Assembly: GCA_013695885.1 (NCBI GenBank)
Contig: JACCZP010000320.1
Location: 1 to 8,005 of the forward strand
Direction: 5' to 3'
Length of the DNA: 8,005 nt
Source of the DNA: Thermoleophilaceae bacterium
GTDB taxonomy: Bacteria > Actinomycetota > Thermoleophilia > Solirubrobacterales > Thermoleophilaceae
In this document: in pieces, positions 1-6,312 of the stretch
Position numbering within the stretch: position 1 is the stretch's first letter
How the letters are laid out: each line of letters opens with the position of its first letter
Notes under the pieces: generated by a model
Seen by the model: the letters and a program-made list of their open reading frames with translations, nothing else
What the model was told of the DNA's origin: nothing
Databases searched by the model: none
Translations under genes and position numbers: made by a program

Positions 1-2888
1 GCCACCACGACGAGGTCGGCCGCGAGCTCCTCGCCGTCGTCCAGGCGCACGCAGCCCTCCTCGATGGCGGCGGCGCCCCGCCCGAGCCGAGCCGAGAGCC
101 CCAACTCGGCCAGGCGCGCCGCCAGGACGGCGCTGGCCGCCGGATCGAGCTGCTGGGGCATCAGCCGGTCAGCCAGTTCGACGGCGGTGACCTCGACCCC
201 GTGGGCCACGAGCCCCGCGCCCGCCTCGAGGCCTAGCAGGCCCCCGCCGATGACCACCGCACGGCGGGCCGAGGCGGCCGCCGCGGCGATGCCGTCGGCG
301 TCGGCGGTCGTGCGAAACACATGGACGTGTGAGCGGTCGGAGCCCTCGATCGGCGGCATCAGCGGGCGCGAGCCGGTTGCGATCACCAGGGCGTCGAAGC
401 GGTGGCGCGCCCCCGCGGCGTCGGTCACGACACGGTCCGCGAGGTCGATCGCCGTGGCGGGCGCGTCCGCGCGCAGGTCGACTCGGCTCGTCTCGTACCA
501 GTCGGCGGGCCGCATCTCGACCTCGTCGCGAGACGCTGTCCCGGCCAGCACCTTGGACAGGAGGATGCGGTTGTAGGTGGGCCCGTCCTCCTCGCCGAGC
601 ATGGTCACCCGCCAGCTGCGGGGCGCGCGTGCGACCACGTTCTCGGCCACCTCGAGGCCGGCCATGCCGGTGCCCACCACGACCATGCGGCTCGTGTCCT
701 CGCGCGGCGCCCGGCCCGCGCGGTTGCGCTCGCTGGCTCGCGCCGGCAGGGACGCGTCCCGGGCCTCGCGAGCGCTCACGCGCACCGCGCACGCCTTGAG
801 CTCGGGCTGGTGCGAGACCGGGTCGAAGCGCCCGTGCGTGGCCGCGTTGGCCTGGCCGGCGCCGGGCGGCGCGTGCAGCGTGCCCCAGTGCATCGGGGCG
901 AAGCAGACGCCGGCCTGCAGCTCCTCGGACACTCGCGCGCGGAGCTCGACCTCGCCGCGCCGCGAGGTCACCACCGCCATGTCCCCCTCCTCGATGCCGA
1001 GTCGTTCAGCGTCGGGCGGCGCCAGCTCCACGAACGGCTCGGGGTCGCTGCGCACGAGCCCCTCGGACTTGCCGGTGCGGGTCATCGTGTGCCAGTGGTT
1101 GGCCACCCGCCCCGTGGTCAGCAGCAGCGGGTACTCGTGGTCCGGCGCCTCGGCGGGATCGGCGTGCGGGCTTGGCGCGAAGCGCGCGCGGCCGTCGGGC
1201 GTGGGATAGCGGTGATCGGCGTAGAGCCGGCGCGGCTCCGAGGCGGCGCCGCCCGCCGGGAACGGCCACTGCACGCCCCCCGGCGAGCGGTCGAGGACGG
1301 CGTGGCTCAGGCCGCTCTGGTCGCACACCCGCCCCGCGGTCGCGGCGGCCACCTCGTCGTAGACCGCCGCCGTGTCGGGCCAGGCGAAGGCCTCGCCGAA
1401 GCCGAGCTCGGTAGCCAGACGGGCGAAGATCCGCCAGTCCGGCAGGGCGGAGCCGGGCGGGTCGAGAGCGCGCCGCATGAGCCCGATGCGCCGCTCCGAG
1501 TTGGTCATCACCCCGTCCTTCTCGAGCCACGAGGCGGCTGGCAGCACAGCGTGGGCGAGCGCCGAGGTCTCGGTCGGGTGGTAGGCGTCCTGCACCACCA
1601 CGAGCTCCGCCCGCTCGAGCGCGGCCCGGGCCTGCACCGAGTCCGGCATCGAGACGAGCGGGTTGGTGGCGGCGATCCACACCGCCTTGACCGTGCCCTC
1701 CTCGAGCGCCTCGAACAGCTCGACGGCGGTCAGGCCCGGCTGAGCGGAGATGCCCGGGGCGCCGGCCGGGACGCGCCAGCGCCGCTCCATCTCCGCGCGG
1801 TCCTCGGCCGACTCGACGAGCCGGTAGCCCGGAAGCGTCTGCGCAGCGCCCCCGACCTCGCGACCGCCCATCGCGTTCGGCTGCCCGGTGAGCGACAGGG
1901 GGCCGGTGCCCGGGCGGCCGATCTGCCCCGTGGCGAGGCAGAGATTGATCATCGCTCGGTTCTTCAGCGTGCCGACGGTCGACTGGTTGGCCCCCATCGA
2001 CCACAGCACCATCGAGCGTCCGGCCGCGAAGCGCCGCGCGCTGGCCACGATGTCCTCGGCCGGCACGCCGCAGACGTCGGCGGCGCGCTCCGGGGTCCAG
2101 CGCCGCGCCTCCTCGACGGCCTCCTCGAACCCGGTCGTGTGGCGCTCCACGAGCTCGCGGTCTACGAGTCCCTCTGCGTCCACCACGCACAGCATCGCGT
2201 TGAGCAGCGCGAGGTCGGTGCCGGGCCGCACCGGCAGGTGCAGATCGCTCCCTCGGGCGGTGGCGGTGGGGCGCGGGTCCGCGCACGCCACGAACGCGCC
2301 CTGCTTGCGGCGGTCCTGGATGCGCGCCCACACGATCGGGTGGCAGGCCGCCGTGTTGGTGCCGAGCAGCAGGAGGAAGTCGGCCTCCCCGAGATCGGCG
2401 TAGGTGGGCGGGGGTCCGTCGGAGCCGAAAGCGCCCGTGTAGCCGGACACCGCGGAGGCCATGCACAGGCGCGAGTTCGAGTCCACGTTGTTGGTGCCGA
2501 GGAACCCCTTGGCGAGCTTCACCGCCGCGTAGTAGTCCTCGGTGAGGAGCTGACCGGAGAGGTAGAAGGCCACCGAGTCCGGGCCGTGCTCGTCCACCGT
2601 CCGCCTCAGCCGGCCGGCCAGCGTGGCGATGACCTTCCCCCAGCCGCGCACGCGAAAGCCCTCGTCGCGGCGCTCGCGGAACATCGGCACGCGCGCGCGG
2701 TCCGAGGAGTGCACGGCCGCCGGGAGCTCGTGGGGCTTGCGGCAGGTGCGGCCCTCGTTCACCGGGTAGTCGGGGTCGCCCTCGACCTCGAGCAGCCGTC
2801 CGCCCTCGGTCCTCACCCGCAGTCCGCAGCCCACCCCGCAGTAGGGGCAGATCGTGCGTGTCCGAGCGTCCTCCGCGGCCGGGCTCAC
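1..2888 (-). CDS. nasA: Assimilatory nitrate reductase (Mo-bis-MGD) fused to FAD/NAD(P)H oxidoreductase; C-terminus outside window
   Basis: Reading from GTG 2888, the frame stays open through all 962 codons to the window edge. Residues 1-703 look like a complete NarB/NasA/NapA-type nitrate reductase. C14, C17, C21 and C49 would bind a [4Fe-4S] cluster (ICPYCGVGCG, then TCRK with the electron-relay lysine K51). C142 in SNSRLCMASAVSGY is the expected molybdenum ligand. The molybdopterin dinucleotide-binding C-terminal domain spans about 584-703 (LLLTTGRVANHWHTMTRTGK). A linker rich in Ala, Arg and Ser (704-734) leads to a flavoprotein module with an FAD motif at 739-744 (GTGMAG), ATGSRP, and an NAD(P) motif at 881-886 (GGGLLG). 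Inferred role: cytoplasmic reduction of nitrate to nitrite using NAD(P)H electrons passed through FAD. GTG was chosen because GAGG (2899-2896) lies 7 nt upstream and the Fe-S motif follows at once. Separate NasB/NasC-like reductase subunits usually do the flavoprotein job. The symbol is by family; nasC or narB would serve equally. An internal ATG at 686 begins the flavoprotein module, so separate translation of it cannot be excluded. Confidence 0.93.
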   Translation of the reverse strand, partial: MSPAAEDARTRTICPYCGVGCGLRVRTEGGRLLEVEGDPDYPVNEGRTCRKPHELPAAVHSSDRARVPMFRERRDEGFRVRGWGKVIATLAGRLRRTVDEHGPDSVAFYLSGQLLTEDYYAAVKLAKGFLGTNNVDSNSRLCMASAVSGYTGAFGSDGPPPTYADLGEADFLLLLGTNTAACHPIVWARIQDRRKQGAFVACADPRPTATARGSDLHLPVRPGTDLALLNAMLCVVDAEGLVDRELVERHTTGFEEAVEEARRWTPERAADVCGVPAEDIVASARRFAAGRSMVLWSMGANQSTVGTLKNRAMINLCLATGQIGRPGTGPLSLTGQPNAMGGREVGGAAQTLPGYRLVESAEDRAEMERRWRVPAGAPGISAQPGLTAVELFEALEEGTVKAVWIAATNPLVSMPDSVQARAALERAELVVVQDAYHPTETSALAHAVLPAASWLEKDGVMTNSERRIGLMRRALDPPGSALPDWRIFARLATELGFGEAFAWPDTAAVYDEVAAATAGRVCDQSGLSHAVLDRSPGGVQWPFPAGGAASEPRRLYADHRYPTPDGRARFAPSPHADPAEAPDHEYPLLLTTGRVANHWHTMTRTGKSEGLVRSDPEPFVELAPPDAERLGIEEGDMAVVTSRRGEVELRARVSEELQAGVCFAPMHWGTLHAPPGAGQANAATHGRFDPVSHQPELKACAVRVSAREARDASLPARASERNRAGRAPREDTSRMVVVGTGMAGLEVAENVVARAPRSWRVTMLGEEDGPTYNRILLSKVLAGTASRDEVEMRPADWYETSRVDLRADAPATAIDLADRVVTDAAGARHRFDALVIATGSRPLMPPIEGSDRSHVHVFRTTADADGIAAAAASARRAVVIGGGLLGLEAGAGLVAHGVEVTAVELADRLMPQQLDPAASAVLAARLAELGLSARLGRGAAAIEEGCVRLDDGEELAADLVVV

Positions 2889-2940
2889 TGCGGGGCCTCG
2901 CCGGCGCCTCGCCTGCGCGAGGCCAAGCGCCTGGGGAGCA
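2889..2940 (-). promoter_or_regulatory. Structured 52-nt spacer before the nitrate reductase, with alternative hairpins over the ribosome binding site
   Basis: Read as mRNA, the spacer contains GCCTCGC (2923-2917), GCAG, GCGAGGC (2912-2906), GCCG, and a second GCGAGGC (2901-2895). The first arm can pair perfectly over 7 bp with either downstream copy. Pairing with the near copy gives a hairpin with a 4-nt loop and leaves the second copy free. Pairing with the far copy buries the GAGG at 2899-2896, which is the likely ribosome binding site 7 nt before GTG 2888. The repeats are read directly from the sequence; a regulatory role is inference. No T-run follows, so this is not an intrinsic terminator. 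Confidence 0.5.
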
Positions 2941-3288
2941 CTAGCTCTCGACTAGGCCGACGTCGATCACGACGGTGCCCGAAGTGCCCTCGGGGGCGGC
3001 GATCCCGACCTCGATACGCGCCTTCGGGTGCAGGTCCTCGACCACGCGCAACGGCACGTGCGTGCCCTCCTTGGCGCCCATGGGGAAGTAGCGCACGGGC
3101 TCGCCGTCCCGGGTGAGCACCGCATAGACCATCTCCGCGCAGGAGTTGCCGCCCCGAAAGTAGACGAGCTGGGCCCGGCGGTCGGGCGGCACCTCGTAGA
3201 CCATGCCGTCCCCGATCGCCTCCGGAGAGTCGAGGCCCCGACCCTCGAACGGGTACACACCCTGGAGGAAGCGCGGCTGCGAGTTCAT
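2941..3288 (-). CDS. Unrecognised 115-residue protein within the nitrate operon
   Basis: I do not recognise the family. ATG 3288 overlaps the nirD stop (ATGA), and a GGAGG at 3297-3293 lies 4 nt upstream, so the start is well supported; the stop is TAG at 2943-2941. The protein is soluble-looking, with no signal peptide or membrane segment. From about residue 28 it alternates short hydrophobic strands with charged turns (for example LVYFRGGNS at 41-49, MVYAVLTRDGEPVRYFPMG at 53-71, ARIEVGIAA at 90-98, GTVVIDVGLV at 104-113). That pattern suggests a small all-beta sandwich. It has a single cysteine (C50), so it carries no obvious metal or Fe-S site. Its place between nirD and the nitrate reductase gene suggests a role in assembly, stability or regulation of one of those enzymes, but that rests on context alone. 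Confidence 0.85.
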   Translation of the reverse strand: MNSQPRFLQGVYPFEGRGLDSPEAIGDGMVYEVPPDRRAQLVYFRGGNSCAEMVYAVLTRDGEPVRYFPMGAKEGTHVPLRVVEDLHPKARIEVGIAAPEGTSGTVVIDVGLVES

Positions 3289-3776
3289 CGACCCTCCACC
3301 GCGGCCGGCGCGTCGTGGGCGCGGCCGTCCTCGACCTCGCGCGCCACCCCAGACTCGGCTTGCGATCCCTCCGGGGCCGACCCGGAGGAGCCGTTGGCCT
3401 CGGCCTCGATCACCGACTGCGCGTCCTCGACCTCGAACGGCCCGGAGTCGAGTAGGGCGACGGTGAGCAGCACGTCGTCGCCGTCCACCTCGACCGGGTA
3501 GCTCGCTACCGCGCCGCACTCATGGCCGATCGGCCGCCCGGTGGCGAGCTCGAAGCGGCGCTCGTGCAGCGGGCAGGCCACCGACTCGTCGGCCACCATG
3601 CCGTCGGCCAGCGGGCCCCCCATGTGGGTGCAGGTGTTGTCGAGCGCGTACCAGCCCGCGTCGGTGCGGAACACGGCGATCGGGCGCTCGTTGATCGAGA
3701 CCACCCGGCCCTCGTTGAGCGGGACGTCCTCCACGCCGCACACCCGCGTCTGACGTACCTCGAGCGACGGGCTCAT
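3285..3776 (-). CDS. nirD: Nitrite reductase small subunit, Rieske type, with C-terminal extension
   Basis: This 163-residue protein is the NirD subunit of assimilatory NAD(P)H nitrite reductase, the cytoplasmic partner of NirB. The Rieske-type [2Fe-2S] ligands are visible as C49-T-H51 in NTCTHMGGPLADG and C68-P-L-H71 in ACPLHERRFELATG. The fold runs from about residue 5 to 108 and ends at the beta strand VEVDGDDVLLTVALL. In several families NirD lacks the cluster ligands, but here all four are present, so the cluster could bind. ATG 3776 overlaps the nirB stop (ATGA) and no clear ribosome binding site precedes it, which points to translational coupling. The odd part is residues 109-163. This acidic tail rich in Gly, Ser, Ala and Glu looks disordered and makes the protein about half as long again as the usual size of roughly 105-115 residues. 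The stop is again an ATGA overlap with the next gene. Confidence 0.94.
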   Translation of the reverse strand: MSPSLEVRQTRVCGVEDVPLNEGRVVSINERPIAVFRTDAGWYALDNTCTHMGGPLADGMVADESVACPLHERRFELATGRPIGHECGAVASYPVEVDGDDVLLTVALLDSGPFEVEDAQSVIEAEANGSSGSAPEGSQAESGVAREVEDGRAHDAPAAVEGR

Positions 3777-6310
3777 CTTGGTGGCGGCCCGATCACCGAG
3801 AGCACCTCGCGCTCGACGATCTGGTCCTCGTCCGGTCCCGCGTAGCCGCGTGAGCCGTTCCCGTTGCCGTTCCCGTTGACCTCGAAGCTCACGCCCTCGG
3901 CCGCCCGCCCCTTCCCCGCCGGCTCGAAGCCTGCGGTGCGCTGCGGATCGAGCTCGGCGAACTGGCGCGGGTGGTTCGGCTCGTCGCGCTCGAGCCACGG
4001 GTCGCGGGCGTTCAGCGCCGCCTTGGCGATCAGGAAGCGCTCGCGCAGGCGCTCGGCGGACTCCTCGTCCTCGATCACCAGCCGCTGCACCTCCTCGAGC
4101 CCGAAGCGTGGCACGAAGTCGTAGGTCCGCTCCTTGAACTCGCCGTGCTCCCGGTAGAGCTGCAGGAACGCCGTGGCCACGCGCTTGGCCTCCTCGGTGG
4201 TCTCGACGGTGGCGATCACGTCGCCCTTGCGTACAGTCGCCCCCGCCGCCCCGCCCACGTAGACCTGCCAGCCGCCCTCGACGGCCACCACGCCGATGTC
4301 CTTGACCGTGGCCTCGGCGCAGTTGCGCGGGCAGCCCGAGACCCCCGACTTGACCTTGGCCGGCGTGTAGAGGCCCTCCCACATGAGCTCGAGGTCGATC
4401 CCGAGCTGCGTCGAATCGCCGATGCCGAAGCGGCAGAAGTCGGTCCCCACGCAGCTCTTCACCTGGCGGATTCCGCGCCCGTAGGCGTGGCCCGACGGCA
4501 TCCCGATGTCGCGCCAGATGTGCGGGAGGTCCTGCTTCTTGATCCCGAGGATGTCGATGCGCTGGCCGCCGGTGACCTTCACGAGGCGCGCCTCGTAGCG
4601 CTCGGCGGCGTCGGCGATCCGGCGTAGCTGATCCGGCGTGGTCACCCCGCCGTGCATGCGCGGCACGACCGAGAAGGTGCCGTCGTTCTGGATGTTGCCG
4701 TGCACGCGCTCGTTGATGTGGCGTGCGTGGTGCTCCTCGCGGTGGTGGTTGTCGGCCAACTCCTGCACGAGGTAGGCCAGCGCCGGCTTGCACAGCCCAC
4801 ACTCGCGGCCGGTGCCGCACGCGTCGCTCACCTCGGACACCGCCTGATAGCCCTGCTCGCGGATGTTGCTCGCCAGCCACTCGCGCGTCTGCTTGCGGCA
4901 GGCACAGAGGTAGGCCGGCCCCTCGTCCCCGCCACCGGCGATCGAGACGAGCTCCTTCACGAGCGGCTTGCACGACCCGCACGCCGTACCGGCGCGCGTG
5001 ACCTTCATGACCTCCTGCGCGCTCGACATGCCCTCGTCCACCACCGCGGCGGTGATCTGCGACTTGCAGACGCCGTTGCAGTCGCACACCTGGGCCTCGT
5101 CGGGCAGGTCCTCGGGGCCGGCCGCCGCGGCCTCGGTCAGCCACTCGAGCGGATCAGCCACCTCGCCCATCGTCCGGATGGCCTCGAGCACGGCCTCGGT
5201 GCCGCGCGTGTCGCCCATGAAGATCGCCCCGGCGGCGCGGCCGTCCTGGGTCACCAGCTTGCGGTAGGCGCGTCCGCTCTGGTCGTGGCTCACGGCGGAG
5301 CGCTCGCCGTTCACGGTCCCGATCGAGACCAGGTCCACCTCGGCCACCTTCAGCCTCGCCCACGGGATCGAGCCGTGGTACTCCGAGCCCTCCTCGACCT
5401 CGAGCAGCGTGTCCGCCGCCACGCGCGCCTGCTCGTAGATCGGAGCGACCAGGCCGTAGACGGTCCCCCGGTGCTCGGAGCACTCGCCGAGCGCGACCAC
5501 GCCGTCCTCTGAGGTCCGCATTCGATCGTCGACCAGGATGCCGCGGTTGCAGTCGATGTCCGCGGTCTCGGCGATCGAGACCTCTGGGCGAATGCCGATC
5601 GACACGACCACGAGATCGGCCTCGAGCGTCGATGAGTCCTTGAACCGGACCCCCTCGACACGCTCCTCGCCGAGGAAGCACTCGGTCTCTCGCTCGAGCT
5701 CGACCTCCATGCCGAGCTCGCACATGGCGGGCAGCAGGAGCGCCGCCGAGTCGGCGTCGAGCTGGCGCTCCATCAGCCGATCCATCAGGTGGACGACCGT
5801 GACCGGGCACTCCTGGGCCTGGATGCCCCGCGCCGCCTCGAGCCCGAGCAGCCCACCGCCGATCACCGCGGCCTTGCTCGCCGTGCGCGCGCCCTCGCGG
5901 ATCGCGTCGCAGTCGCCCGGCGTACGGTAGACGTGCACCCCCTCGAGGTCCATCCCCGGGAACGGCGGGACCAGGGCGTTCGACCCGGTGGCGAGCGCGA
6001 GGCGGTCGTACTCGAGCGTCTCGCCGTCGGCCAGCCCGATCGAGCGCGCGTGCACGTCGACGCGCTCGACGCGCCGGCCTCGCAGCACGGTCACGTCCTG
6101 GTCGTCGTACCACTCCTCGGGCCGCAGGCCGAGGCGCTCCTCGACGGGCTCGTCGCAGACCAGGAGCTCCGAGAGGTTCACCCGGTCGTAGGGCAGGTGC
6201 TCCTCCGCGCACACGAGCGTGATCTCGACGTCCTCGTCGCGCTCGCGGAGGGTCTCGCACAGGGTCTGGCCGGCGATCCCCCCGCCGACGATGACGATCC
6301 TCGCCGGCAT
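3773..6310 (-). CDS. nirB: Nitrite reductase [NAD(P)H] large subunit
   Basis: This 845-residue protein matches the family length and domain order. It catalyses six-electron reduction of nitrite to ammonium in the cytoplasm, with NirD. Domains: FAD binding with GGGIAG at 9-14 and ATGS at 107-110; NAD(P) binding with GGGLLG at 151-156; two BFD-like [2Fe-2S] modules, one with C409, C411, C444 and C447 and one with C469, C471, C504 and C507; then the nitrite/sulfite reductase region with VVPRMHGGVT (548-557) and KVTGGQRIDILG. The siroheme/[4Fe-4S] cysteines are C620, C626, C660 and C664 (CVGTDFC and SGCPRNCAEA). ATG 6310 lies 2 nt after the narK stop and directly precedes PARIVIVGGG, a normal NirB N-terminus. 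There is no strong ribosome binding site, so coupling to narK is likely. The C-terminal 75 or so residues look low-complexity and include NGNGNGNG at 812-819. Confidence 0.97.
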   Translation of the reverse strand: MPARIVIVGGGIAGQTLCETLRERDEDVEITLVCAEEHLPYDRVNLSELLVCDEPVEERLGLRPEEWYDDQDVTVLRGRRVERVDVHARSIGLADGETLEYDRLALATGSNALVPPFPGMDLEGVHVYRTPGDCDAIREGARTASKAAVIGGGLLGLEAARGIQAQECPVTVVHLMDRLMERQLDADSAALLLPAMCELGMEVELERETECFLGEERVEGVRFKDSSTLEADLVVVSIGIRPEVSIAETADIDCNRGILVDDRMRTSEDGVVALGECSEHRGTVYGLVAPIYEQARVAADTLLEVEEGSEYHGSIPWARLKVAEVDLVSIGTVNGERSAVSHDQSGRAYRKLVTQDGRAAGAIFMGDTRGTEAVLEAIRTMGEVADPLEWLTEAAAAGPEDLPDEAQVCDCNGVCKSQITAAVVDEGMSSAQEVMKVTRAGTACGSCKPLVKELVSIAGGGDEGPAYLCACRKQTREWLASNIREQGYQAVSEVSDACGTGRECGLCKPALAYLVQELADNHHREEHHARHINERVHGNIQNDGTFSVVPRMHGGVTTPDQLRRIADAAERYEARLVKVTGGQRIDILGIKKQDLPHIWRDIGMPSGHAYGRGIRQVKSCVGTDFCRFGIGDSTQLGIDLELMWEGLYTPAKVKSGVSGCPRNCAEATVKDIGVVAVEGGWQVYVGGAAGATVRKGDVIATVETTEEAKRVATAFLQLYREHGEFKERTYDFVPRFGLEEVQRLVIEDEESAERLRERFLIAKAALNARDPWLERDEPNHPRQFAELDPQRTAGFEPAGKGRAAEGVSFEVNGNGNGNGSRGYAGPDEDQIVEREVLSVIGPPPR
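3854..3877 (-). repeat. Perfect 12-bp tandem repeat inside nirB
   Basis: On the coding strand the unit AACGGGAACGGC occurs twice without mismatch and encodes NGNGNGNG (NirB residues 812-819). It lies in the low-complexity C-terminal tail, well after the siroheme domain. Such a repeat could change length by slippage in steps that keep the reading frame. Confidence 0.9.
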
Positions 6311-6312
6311 GG

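Noticed and set aside
1006..2466. A 486-codon minus-strand open frame
   Set aside because: It is in a different frame from the nitrate reductase and gives Arg/Gly/Ala-rich sequence with no family features.
2906..2923. Hairpin considered as an intrinsic terminator before the nitrate reductase
   Set aside because: No T-run follows, the next gene starts 18 nt later on the same strand, and the pathway context favours read-through.
402..3116. A 904-codon open frame on the plus strand
   Set aside because: It lies antisense to the nitrate reductase, whose cofactor motifs are unmistakable. The plus-strand product is a low-complexity Arg/His/Gly/Ala/Val mixture with no motif, a common shadow in GC-rich DNA.
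4789..5086. Two tandem BFD-like [2Fe-2S] cysteine sets in NirB considered as an unusual duplication
   Set aside because: As I recall, E. coli NirB has the same second set (CAC ... CxxC), so this is normal for the family.
3285..5144. A 619-codon open frame that ends at the nirD stop
   Set aside because: Only the last 163 codons, from ATG 3776, encode the Rieske protein. The upstream part is an out-of-frame reading of nirB.
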